From NCBI GenBank assembly GCA_023412655.1, contig JAEYNH010000094.1, positions 1 to 31,733 on the forward strand: DNA of 31,733 bases, written 5' to 3'. The notes beneath the pieces are model-generated. The model was not told the DNA's origin and made no database searches. It worked only from the letters and a program-made list of their open reading frames with translations. Position 1 is the stretch's first letter; each line of letters starts with the position of its first letter. Shown here piece by piece: positions 21,966 to 30,075 of the stretch. Origin of the DNA: Pseudomonadota bacterium (lineage in GTDB: Bacteria; Pseudomonadota; Alphaproteobacteria; Caulobacterales; Caulobacteraceae). Position numbers and translations under genes: made by a program.

Positions 21966-23467
21966 GCCGCCCGCCGCCCGCGCCGTCCCTTGGCGGGCGC
22001 GGCGGCGCGTTCGGCGCGGATGCGGTCGAGGAGCGCGCTGGCGGGCTCGTCGGCGGGGTCCTGTGGGACCAGCTCGCCGCGGAAGGCCTTGGTGAGGATG
22101 GCCTGGTCGAGCCGGTCCAGCAGGCGGCGGGCGGCGGCGGCCTCGGCGACGAGGCGGTCGATCTCGGCGAAGGCGTGGTCAATCCGGCTCGCGATTTCGA
22201 CCTGCTCATCCTCTGGCGGGAGGGCGATTTCCATCGGCCGGACGTCGCCTACGTTGATCCCGCGAACAGCGACGCCCTTCTGGTTAACCTGGAAATACGT
22301 CTGCGCTGCAGGCGAATGGAGGAACCAATATACGTAACGGGCAGAGACGTTCGGCAGCACTGCGATGCGTACTGAGTCTTGAGTGATGTTTCCCCCGTCA
22401 AGCTCTGCGGGAACCACCGCAACACGACCCACCGTGCCGCGAATTGTGAGGAGCAGATCGCCGGCACGCAGCGACGATCGTCGATAGGCGGCGTGGATCT
22501 CCGGCGTAGTGCGGCGGATTTTCTCGAGTTCCACGACTCCACCGCGGATGTTCATGACCTTCACGTAGGGCACACCGTCTTCGCAATGGTCGCCGGGCTT
22601 AAGAATGCCGTATTGGATGAGCCGCCTCGGATCCGTGACTTCCTCTAAGGGGACGCAAGCCCAGGATGGGGGAAGCTCACCCAGTTGCACAGGCTTTCTG
22701 CCAGCTTCAGGATCCGCGGTGGGACCGCGACGCGAAGTTCTAACCTCGCCGATAAACGACGCACGATGGTCGGCGAGCTCAGATCGCAAGTCTCTAGCCG
22801 GCGTCGGCCCTGCGGCCCGAGCCTCACGCCAGTGCTTTGTGAGCTCCCCGCGAAACGCGGATGAGAGAATGGTCCGCCGCTGCTGCTCTGCCAGCTTCTC
22901 CACCCGGTCGAGATCGGCGCGGGCGCGGGCCGTCCGGGCGGTCAGGGCGTCGAGCTTCGCCACGATCCGTCGCTGCTCGGCTAGCGGCGGCAAACTGAGA
23001 GAGAACGCGGCGAGGTCTCGCAGTCCGATGCGCGGCCTCGTGATTCCCCGAACCGAACCGCAGAACGTCTCGTATGAGGCTGGCGCGGCGAGCGTGTAAG
23101 CGAGCCAACTGGGGTCGCAAACCGATGTGTCCGGCCGAATACAGAAGCAGTCGGCCTTGTTGATCATTCGGCCATCAAGGGCTTCCGGCACCAGGCAGAC
23201 GCGAGTCTGCTTATCGACAAAAGAAGAGAACAACACGTCCTGTGCCCTGAGCGTATGTCGCGCGAGCGCTTCGAACTTCTCCTGCGACACATAGGACGTG
23301 AGTTCGTCTCGAAATCGGAGATGCCCGATGTTCTCCAAACGCGCGACCCGCACGCCGTCAGAGGTGTAATCCGAGGTCTTAAGAGCGGAGCCAAAGGGAC
23401 CGTCAAACATGGCCGATGCGACGTCGGCTACAGTCGCCTCAGCCCACCCGGGCGAGAGGTCGCTCAA
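21962..23467 (-). CDS. hsdS: Type I restriction-modification specificity subunit HsdS
   Basis: A 501-residue protein with two target-recognition domains: TRD1 in residues 1-150 or so (WAEATVADVASAMFDGPFGSALKT) and TRD2 in residues about 260-430 (LPPSWACVPLEEVTDP). Each is followed by the conserved helical region (RIVAKLDALTARTARARADLDRVEKL; IASRIDHAFAEIDRLVAEAAAARRLLDRLDQAILTKAFRGEL is the second, core L-D-x-L/I-D-x-x-L-x-x-A-F-x-G-E-L). It recognises a bipartite sequence and bridges HsdM and HsdR. The start is a TTG overlapping the hsdM stop (TTGA). Its last 70 bases are duplicated in the chimeric gene at 20797-21201. The sequence specificity cannot be read by eye. Confidence 0.92.
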   Translation of the reverse strand: MSDLSPGWAEATVADVASAMFDGPFGSALKTSDYTSDGVRVARLENIGHLRFRDELTSYVSQEKFEALARHTLRAQDVLFSSFVDKQTRVCLVPEALDGRMINKADCFCIRPDTSVCDPSWLAYTLAAPASYETFCGSVRGITRPRIGLRDLAAFSLSLPPLAEQRRIVAKLDALTARTARARADLDRVEKLAEQQRRTILSSAFRGELTKHWREARAAGPTPARDLRSELADHRASFIGEVRTSRRGPTADPEAGRKPVQLGELPPSWACVPLEEVTDPRRLIQYGILKPGDHCEDGVPYVKVMNIRGGVVELEKIRRTTPEIHAAYRRSSLRAGDLLLTIRGTVGRVAVVPAELDGGNITQDSVRIAVLPNVSARYVYWFLHSPAAQTYFQVNQKGVAVRGINVGDVRPMEIALPPEDEQVEIASRIDHAFAEIDRLVAEAAAARRLLDRLDQAILTKAFRGELVPQDPADEPASALLDRIRAERAAAPAKGRRGRRAA

Positions 23468-24939
23468 GCCTCCACCTCCGCAAGCGCGGGCTCCTCGCCT
23501 TCCAACTCCTCAGCGACCGCCTCGACCTCGGCCAGCGCGGCCCTCAGATGCCCCAGGATAGCGGCCGCGATGTCTTCCGGGTATTCCAACCCGTCCTCCG
23601 CCGACGCGTCGTCGTCGCGCAGCCAGGTGATGTCGAGGTTGTCGCTCCGCGCCGCGATCTCCTCACGCGTGAACTTGCGGAAGCGCCCATCTTCACCCTC
23701 GTCCCGGCGTTCCCCACGGGCGTTCGGGTCGTTGCCGAACGCCTCAACGAAGCCGTCGAAGTCCGCAGTCTTCAGGGGATTGGTCTTGCCGTAGGCCGGC
23801 GCGCCCGAGCGCATGTCGTAGATCCAGACGGCGCGGGTGGCGTCCTCGGCCGGCGCCTCCTCGTCCGCCCGGGTTAAGAAGAGGACGTTGGTCTTCACGC
23901 CCTGGGCGTAGAAGATGCCGGTGGGCAGTCGCAGGATGGTGTGCAGGTCGCACCAGTTCATCAGCCGCTGGCGCAGCGCCTTGCCGCGCCCGTCGTCGAA
24001 CAGGACGTTGTCGGGCACGACCACGGCCGCCCGACCGCCGGGCTTCAGCGCCCGCAGGACGTGTTCGACGAACGGGAGCTGATACGACGAGACCCGGTCG
24101 GTGATCGTCAGGTCGTCGCGCGTGGGCGGGCCGCCAGCCGGTCCGAACGGCGGATTGGTAAGGATCAGGTCGGCGTTCTTGAACCTGGGCTGCGCGCCGG
24201 CCGGCGAGAGCGTATCGGCGAGGTAGAGGTTGTCCGGGTCGATCCGGTGCAGGTGCAGGTTCATCAACAGCAGGCGGAACGTGTCGGGCACGTTCTCCAA
24301 CCCGCGCAGCGCCGACTGGAGCTGGAACGTCTGCTGCTTGGGCGCCAGCTCGAAGTAGTCGTCAGTCTGGGCCCGCATGTAGCGGTCGGCGGCGATCAGG
24401 AAGCCGCCGGTGCCGGCGGCGGGGTCCTGGATGACCTCGCCGGGCTGGGGCTTCATCAGCTCGACCATGACTTCGATCAGCACGCGAGGCGTGAAGTACT
24501 GGCCCGCGCCGCGCTTCGTCTCCTCGGCCATCTTCTGGAGGAGGCCCTCGTAGGTGTCGCCGAAGGCGTCGCGCTCCTCGCTGAACCAGTGCAGGCCGTC
24601 GATGGCGTCGATCAGTTTCCGCAGGTTCGCCGGCTCGCGCACGATGGTGGTCGCGTTCTGGAAGATCGCCACGACCGAGCGGTCTGTGACTTTCTCCGGA
24701 TCGCCCAGGTCGACCAGGGCCTGACGGTACTTCTGAAGCACCTCGGTCTCGCTGGCGGACTTCAGCGCGCCCCAGCGGTAGGCCTCGGGGATGCGGCTCT
24801 CGTCCTTCTGCTCCGAGGCCATCTTGAGGAACAGCAGGTAGGTCAGCTCGGTGACGTACTGCTGGTAGGTGACGCCGTCCTTGCGCAGCATGGCGCACAG
24901 GCGCCAGAGGCGGTTCACGAGATCGCTGGACGGGTTCAT
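23464..24939 (-). CDS. hsdM: Type I DNA methyltransferase subunit HsdM
   Basis: 491 residues counted from the ATG at 24939 (MNPSSDLVNRLWRLCAML), which overlaps the hsdR stop (ATGA); the longer frame to 25116 lies within hsdR and is an overlap artefact. It has the HsdM N-terminal helical domain and the N6-adenine methyltransferase motifs: DPAAGTGGF (motif I, SAM binding, near residue 172) and NPPF at 262-265 (motif IV, catalytic). A GQYFTPR motif precedes motif I. It methylates adenine in the HsdS target to protect self DNA. The C-terminus is acidic and Glu-rich. It looks complete. Confidence 0.94.
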   Translation of the reverse strand: MNPSSDLVNRLWRLCAMLRKDGVTYQQYVTELTYLLFLKMASEQKDESRIPEAYRWGALKSASETEVLQKYRQALVDLGDPEKVTDRSVVAIFQNATTIVREPANLRKLIDAIDGLHWFSEERDAFGDTYEGLLQKMAEETKRGAGQYFTPRVLIEVMVELMKPQPGEVIQDPAAGTGGFLIAADRYMRAQTDDYFELAPKQQTFQLQSALRGLENVPDTFRLLLMNLHLHRIDPDNLYLADTLSPAGAQPRFKNADLILTNPPFGPAGGPPTRDDLTITDRVSSYQLPFVEHVLRALKPGGRAAVVVPDNVLFDDGRGKALRQRLMNWCDLHTILRLPTGIFYAQGVKTNVLFLTRADEEAPAEDATRAVWIYDMRSGAPAYGKTNPLKTADFDGFVEAFGNDPNARGERRDEGEDGRFRKFTREEIAARSDNLDITWLRDDDASAEDGLEYPEDIAAAILGHLRAALAEVEAVAEELEGEEPALAEVEA

Positions 24940-27900
24940 GCGGCGGGTTTGTCCCAGATGGCGGCGTTGAGGTCCTTCAGGACCTCCCCTAGGCCTGAGT
25001 CGAACTCGCGGTCGACCGCCTCGAAGCCGCCGAACTGGGCGAACAGCGGGTCGGACAGGATAGCGGGATCGCCGACCGGCTGGCCCTGGAGCGCGCGGCC
25101 GATGCGGGTGAGCCATTGCCGCTGCCTTGGCGTCCAGTCGCGGCTGTCGATGATGCGCTGGACGCCGTTGCGCACGCGAGTCTCGTAAGGCACCAGCGGG
25201 TCGCCCAGGGCAGCCTGGCGCACGAAGCCGATGATGTGGGCCGCGATGTCGGCGTTGCGGGCGCGGCCATAGGCCTGGCGCAGGCTGGCCTCGGGATAGC
25301 CGTTGTCGTCCAGCAGCACGGCCAGGTCCTTCAGCTCCTTCCGGGTCAGCTCGCGCGGGCGCTGGACGGCGGCGATCATCGCCGGGACCGCGTTCATGTT
25401 GGAGCGGACGAAGGTCTCGAAGCTCTCGATGTAGTCAGCCGGACTGGCCTTGCCGCCGAAGTCGTCCTCGACGGAGATTAACTCGTCCTCGTGCTCGGAG
25501 ATGTAGACGCCGTCGCCCTTCCGGGCGGGATCGGCGGCGTCCAGGGCGGCGGCCAGCGACGGGTGGGCCCGGAACAGGTCCAGCATCTCGGCGGGCGGGG
25601 CCGACTTTAACCGGTCGGGCAGGTCTTCCGGCGGGCCGAGGACCGTCTCCAACGCCTCGCGCCGGGCGTCGTCCAGGCGCCCGATCCGCTGTCGGAGCTT
25701 GACCACGATCTGGTCGCGGACGAACGCGCGGTCCTCGTCCGTGGCCGCGCGCTCCAGGTCGCCCACCAGGGTCGCGAAGGACAGCGCCGGGTCGACCACC
25801 ACGGGGCGCATGTCGGTGACGTCCTGGAGGTTGGCGTAGATGTCGACGGCGTCGAAGATGCGGAAGTCCTGCTTGCCGATCTCGTCGCAGCGCCGCGTGG
25901 CCCGGCCGATCATCTGGTCGTACAGGATGCGGCTGTTCACGCGCCTTACGAACACGAGGTTGGTGATCGACGGAACGTCGATGCCGGTCGTCAGCAGGTC
26001 GACCGTCACCACGTACTTGGGCCTGGGGTCGTTCTTGAAGGCCTTGATGCGGTCCAACGGCCTGTCGACCGAGCCGGTGATCTTCTCGACCAGGTCGTGC
26101 GGCTGGGGGCCGTATTCCTCGATCAGCGCCGCCCGAAGCTCTTCCACCAGGATGTCGGCGTGGTCGTCGCGGGCCGCGAACAGCAGCGTCTTGCCTCGGT
26201 CGGACGGGGGGCATTCCTGTGCGACGGCCTCGGCGACCGCGCGGTTGAAGGGGCGGGTGTAGACCTTCTTATTGAAGTCGGAGACCTCGAAGTCGACCTG
26301 ATCCTCCAGGTTGAAGAGGTCGATCTGGCCCGTGCGCGGATCGAGGATGTTCACCTCCTCACCGCCCTCGAAGGTGATCCCGGTCTGGCTGAGCGCGGTT
26401 GTGATGCGGCGAGGTGGGCGATGGTCGATCAGCCACCCGTCGATGACCGCCTGCCGATAGCCGTAGCGGTAGACGGGCGCACCGAAGATCTCGCGCGTGT
26501 GGAGGGCCGGCGTGGCCGTGAGCGCGACCTTGGTGGCGTCGAAATAGTCGAGCACCCGCCGATAGGCCGACAGGTAGTCATCCAGCGTGCGAAAGCCCAG
26601 GTCCTCCTCGCGCAGCTCGGCGTCCAGGGTGTAACCGCGGTGGGCTTCGTCCACGAGTATGAGGTCGTAGGTCCCGGGCGTGGGGCGCTCGGCGTCGGGG
26701 TCGTCGAAGATGCGCCGGATCATCGCCTGCACCGTCGCCACATGGACGCGGTCGGTCGCCTCCGGGAACTTCCGGGCCATGTCGGCGACCGGGAACACCT
26801 GGTCGAACTTCAGGAAGCCGCTGGTGTCGGTCGTACTCATGGCGTCCAGCGTCTGGCGGCCGAGCGCATTGCGATCGACGAGGAACAGGATGCGCCTGAA
26901 CCGCTTGCGGCGGAGCAGCTCGTACATGAGCGCGATGGCGAGCCGCGTTTTGCCCGTGCCCGTGGCCATGGCGAGCAGGATGTCCCGCTGGCCGCGCGCC
27001 ACCGCGGCTTCGACGGCGGCGATGGCGTCCTGCTGGTACGGGCGCAGACCGGTGACGCCCAGCTCGCGTTCCGCCGCGGCGGCCTGCTGGCTGGTGTCCT
27101 GCTCCAGGCGCTCGGTGAGGTCGCGCGGGGAGAACCATTCGGGCAGCGCGTGGGGCGGCGTGCCAGTCCGCGCGTCCCAGAACCAGATCCCGGACTTGGT
27201 CGCGAGCTGCTTCACGTAGGGCCGGCCGTTCGTGACGAAGACGAACGGAACACGGAAGGCGTCCACGCCCTGGAGCCAGGGACTGTCCGGCGGCGTCTCC
27301 TCGGGCGTGAGCTTGATGCCCAGGGCGTAGCGCTTGGCCTGGCCGAGCCGGCCGGGCACGTCGCGGACCTCTCGCTTCGCCTCCACGACGCCCACGCAGC
27401 GGCCATCGACGAAGAGCGCATAATCGACGGGGCCGCTCTCGGTCGGCCACTCCGCGATAGCCACCTTCTGCCCGGGTTGCGGGCGAGCGCCGGCGGCGTG
27501 GCGGATGCGAGCGCTGTCCACGGTCCAGCCAGCTGAACGGAGCTGCTCGTCGATCAGGACGCGAGTGGTGGCTTCGTCCAGCTCCACCTTCTGCGCCTGC
27601 TGTCCGGCGAACTGCGCCAGGAAGCTGAGCTGCGCAGGCGGGGTTGATGCGGCCCTCGCCTGGAGGACTTTCAGCTGGGCTTCGGCCTCCCGTTTCCCAG
27701 CCTCGGTTTCGGCGGCGTACTGCTCCCAGAAGGCCCGGTCGCGCTCGCGGGCCTCGGCCGCCTCCTGAGCCTCGAGCCGTGCAGCCTCGGCCTCCTGCTG
27801 CGCCAGTCGGGCCTGGGCTTCAGCGTCCGCGCTGGCCCTGACCAGAGTACGAAGTTCCTCGATCTCGGCGCGCAGCGCCGCAGTCGTGTCCTCGGGCGGG

Positions 27901-28358
27901 CGAGGGGGCACGAAAGGCCCGGCCTTGAACTCGGGATCTCCGCCGTAACTGCGGTGAAACCAGATGGCCGCTTGCCTCGCCATCTTCAGAGCGACCAACG
28001 CCTGAGCCGTCGTGCCGGCGTGATCGTGGACCGCGGCGTTTCCGAAGCCCTTCAGCTGGTAGAGAAGCTCCGAGATCTCGCGCGGCAGGACCGCGCGCAC
28101 TCTCAGCACACGCAGGACCTCATCGAACGAGGCCGTTCCCGACGGCAGCAGCGCATGGCGCGCGGCGACGTCCTTGGCCAGGAGTTCGGCGAACAGCCGC
28201 AGCTTGGCCAACGAACCCGGCGGATCGGTGCTGAAATACCGCTCAGCCAGCGTCGCCAGCCGATAGAGCTGGTCGTCACCCTGCCTGTTCAGAAAACCGA
28301 AACTGGCGCTATCCGCCTGCATTCGCCCCGACGCCATCGTCCCCAGGGTGGCAAGCAT
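24936..28358 (-). CDS. hsdR: Type I restriction endonuclease subunit HsdR
   Basis: About 1140 residues from the ATG at 28358; ATGs at 28337 and 28322 are alternatives, the last (MQADSASFGFLNRQ) giving the usual start of homology. In order: a DUF4145-like N-terminal helical domain (about 1-130), a Glu/Ala-rich coiled coil (170-250), the HsdR_N nuclease core (PVDYALFV and VVEAKREV, about 310-325), Walker A MATGTGKTRLA (about 463), DEAH in VDEAHRG (about 567), motor motif SKTLLFAARD, RRVNSRILYDQMIGRATR, and the C-terminal EcoEI-like domain. It cleaves unmodified DNA after ATP-driven translocation, with HsdM and HsdS. Its stop overlaps the hsdM start. All key residues are present. Confidence 0.93.
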   Translation of the reverse strand: MLATLGTMASGRMQADSASFGFLNRQGDDQLYRLATLAERYFSTDPPGSLAKLRLFAELLAKDVAARHALLPSGTASFDEVLRVLRVRAVLPREISELLYQLKGFGNAAVHDHAGTTAQALVALKMARQAAIWFHRSYGGDPEFKAGPFVPPRPPEDTTAALRAEIEELRTLVRASADAEAQARLAQQEAEAARLEAQEAAEARERDRAFWEQYAAETEAGKREAEAQLKVLQARAASTPPAQLSFLAQFAGQQAQKVELDEATTRVLIDEQLRSAGWTVDSARIRHAAGARPQPGQKVAIAEWPTESGPVDYALFVDGRCVGVVEAKREVRDVPGRLGQAKRYALGIKLTPEETPPDSPWLQGVDAFRVPFVFVTNGRPYVKQLATKSGIWFWDARTGTPPHALPEWFSPRDLTERLEQDTSQQAAAAERELGVTGLRPYQQDAIAAVEAAVARGQRDILLAMATGTGKTRLAIALMYELLRRKRFRRILFLVDRNALGRQTLDAMSTTDTSGFLKFDQVFPVADMARKFPEATDRVHVATVQAMIRRIFDDPDAERPTPGTYDLILVDEAHRGYTLDAELREEDLGFRTLDDYLSAYRRVLDYFDATKVALTATPALHTREIFGAPVYRYGYRQAVIDGWLIDHRPPRRITTALSQTGITFEGGEEVNILDPRTGQIDLFNLEDQVDFEVSDFNKKVYTRPFNRAVAEAVAQECPPSDRGKTLLFAARDDHADILVEELRAALIEEYGPQPHDLVEKITGSVDRPLDRIKAFKNDPRPKYVVTVDLLTTGIDVPSITNLVFVRRVNSRILYDQMIGRATRRCDEIGKQDFRIFDAVDIYANLQDVTDMRPVVVDPALSFATLVGDLERAATDEDRAFVRDQIVVKLRQRIGRLDDARREALETVLGPPEDLPDRLKSAPPAEMLDLFRAHPSLAAALDAADPARKGDGVYISEHEDELISVEDDFGGKASPADYIESFETFVRSNMNAVPAMIAAVQRPRELTRKELKDLAVLLDDNGYPEASLRQAYGRARNADIAAHIIGFVRQAALGDPLVPYETRVRNGVQRIIDSRDWTPRQRQWLTRIGRALQGQPVGDPAILSDPLFAQFGGFEAVDREFDSGLGEVLKDLNAAIWDKPAA

Positions 28359-28412
28359 GGGCCAACTATGGCGCAAGTTGCAACTCAAGGCCGGCGCTGC
28401 GCCTGCCGAGGA

Positions 28413-28767
28413 AGCATCTTCGTCCGGTCACGGAGCGAACTTCCGCGGGCCCAGGCGGCCGTGGAGGCTGCGGGCCTCAGACTCGTGGAGTTGTCGGAGC
28501 GCCCCGTCGATCGGACCGGCTGCGTCTCCATCGGGACCATGCACCTGGCCAAGGGGCTCGAGTTCGAGGCGGTCGCCGTCATAACGTGCGACGACGAGGT
28601 GCTGCCCTCGGCCGAGCGCATCGACTCCGTCGTCGAGGAGAGCGACCTGGAAGACGTCTACGAGACCGAACTACGTGGCCCGCGCCCGGGCCCGCGACCG
28701 GCTGCTGGTGAGCGGGGCGAAGGCGGGGTCCGAGTTCCTGGCGGATTTCCCCTTGTCGGCTGCCTAG
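28413..28767 (+). pseudogene. Remnant of a UvrD/Rep-type helicase, C-terminal end
   Basis: The plus-strand frame at 28413 reads SIFVRSRSELPRAQAAVEAAGL, then GCVSIGTMHLAKGLEFEAVAVITCDDEVLP and DLEDVYETE, the C-terminal UvrD helicase motif V region. At about 28669-28671 it shifts to the +1 frame, which continues YVARARARDRLLVSGAKAGSEFLADF and stops at 28767. Relatives have a few residues between ETE and YVA, so a small deletion broke the frame. The rest of the gene (Walker A, DEAD-like motifs) is missing at the 5' side, where hsdR begins on the other strand. This is a degraded gene rather than a working one. Its end abuts the end of the DUF3320 gene. Confidence 0.8.
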
Positions 28768-28769
28768 CC

Positions 28770-30065
28770 TCAGTCGAGGAAGCGCAAGCGTCCCAGGTGA
28801 TCCGCTTCAAGATCTGACATCAGGTGGTCCCGGATGGCTTCTTCGATCGCCGCGGAGACGTCGCTGCCCGTCCTCGCAAAGCCGACTGCTCGCGCCGTTT
28901 CGACCACCAACTCCTGAAGGTCGAGGGCGAAGTTTTGCACCAGCACGATGCGCGCGGCCTCCGCCAGCTCATGCGGGGCGATCATCGCAGGCTTCCGGAC
29001 CTGCTCCGCGCTCGCTAGCCCGGAGCGATCCCTGGCGACGATCACACCCTCCGACAACTGCCAGAACCGACCATAGGCCAGCAGCCGCGACTGGCGTCGT
29101 GCGGCTCGCAGTCCGCGGCCTGCGGCATCCTGGATGCGGCTACCGGCCCGCTGCAGCCCGCACGCCGCCGCCAGTCGTCGAGCGACCTCCTCCTCGTGGA
29201 TCGGCTGCTCCACGGCGACGATCTGTTCGACGATATGGGCCAGCTGGCCGTCCGACATAAGATGCGGCTGGGCGCCGTAGGGGGCGGTCACCTCCGCGAA
29301 CTGGTACGGCGGCAGTCCTCGCGATGGAGAGTGCGCGGCCGCACTCTCGTGCCCTTCTTCGGCTTCGGCGACGTCGCTGGTCGGCTCTTCGTACTCCGGC
29401 TGATACGCTTGGGCCGCACTTGGCAGCGGCTGCCCGGAGATCGCCTGCTCGATGGCATGGCGTAACTTCTCGATCTCTCTCTCCCGCCGATAGAACCAGT
29501 CGGTTGACCAGATGCGGTGGATTTTCCAGCCGCGGCTTTCGAGGATCTGTTGCCGAAGCCGGTCCCGGTCGCGCGCATAGCGTGACGAGTGGTAGGCAGC
29601 GCCATCGCACTCGATGCCCAGGACGTAACGGTCCGGCTCGCGCGGGTCGATCACACCAAGGTCGATGAAGAAGCCGGCCATCCCGACCTGGGGGTGGCAC
29701 TCGTAGCCCAGCTCGCGCACCGCATAGCTGACGGCCTCCTCGAAATCGCTGTCGAAGGACCGCCCCGTCGGAGCATTGAAGTCGGAGTAGCCGTCCTTGG
29801 CGAGTTTCAGAAACTCCTTCAGGGCCACCACGCCGGGCTTTCCGACGCCATCGAGCTTGATGTCTTCGGCGACCAGGGAGGAGAAGACCTCGCACCGCTT
29901 TCTTGCGCGCGTGATCAGGACGTTCAGGCGCCGCTCGCCGCCTTCGCGGCCAACCGGCCCGAAGTTCTGCGTCAGACGCCCGTCGCGGTCACGTCCATAG
30001 CCCACCGAGATGAAGATCACGTCGCGCTCGTCGCCCTGAATGTATTCCAGGTTCTTCACGAACAT
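28770..30065 (-). CDS. C-terminal half of a split SF1 helicase: motifs V-VI, Vsr-like nuclease, DUF3320
   Basis: 431 residues. Residues 1-60 are helicase motif V/VI (VKNLEYIQGDERDVIFISVG; ERRLNVLITRARKRCEVF). Residues about 105-205 are a Vsr/MTES_1575-like endonuclease (FEEAVSYAVRELGYECHPQVG, FIDLGVID, VLGIECDGAAYHSS, RIWSTDWFYRR). After an acidic linker comes the DUF3320-type domain (HIVEQIVAVEQPIHEEEVARRL, QSRLLAYGRFWQL), and a final winged-helix-like segment. It is in the same frame as the upstream gene (30075-31733), separated only by one TGA and three codons, so the two halves were one protein. AAAGGAGG lies directly before the ATG. Relatives are large DUF4011/SF1-helicase/Vsr proteins with predicted antiphage function. 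Confidence 0.75.
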   Translation of the reverse strand: MFVKNLEYIQGDERDVIFISVGYGRDRDGRLTQNFGPVGREGGERRLNVLITRARKRCEVFSSLVAEDIKLDGVGKPGVVALKEFLKLAKDGYSDFNAPTGRSFDSDFEEAVSYAVRELGYECHPQVGMAGFFIDLGVIDPREPDRYVLGIECDGAAYHSSRYARDRDRLRQQILESRGWKIHRIWSTDWFYRREREIEKLRHAIEQAISGQPLPSAAQAYQPEYEEPTSDVAEAEEGHESAAAHSPSRGLPPYQFAEVTAPYGAQPHLMSDGQLAHIVEQIVAVEQPIHEEEVARRLAAACGLQRAGSRIQDAAGRGLRAARRQSRLLAYGRFWQLSEGVIVARDRSGLASAEQVRKPAMIAPHELAEAARIVLVQNFALDLQELVVETARAVGFARTGSDVSAAIEEAIRDHLMSDLEADHLGRLRFLD

Positions 30066-30067
30066 CG

Positions 30068-30075
30068 CCTCCTTT
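30068..30075 (-). promoter_or_regulatory. Consensus Shine-Dalgarno AAAGGAGG after the in-frame stop
   Basis: Immediately after the TGA at 30077-30075 (sharing its last A). It is 2 bases from the ATG at 30065 and 8 bases from an in-frame GTG at 30059. The second spacing is optimal for reinitiation. It may be a coincidence of a Lys-Glu-encoding stretch. Confidence 0.5.

Noticed and set aside
26097..27536. Long plus-strand open frame of 479 codons
   Set aside because: It is antisense to hsdR, whose helicase and nuclease motifs are unmistakable. Its Arg/Gly/Val-rich composition is typical of a GC-rich shadow frame.
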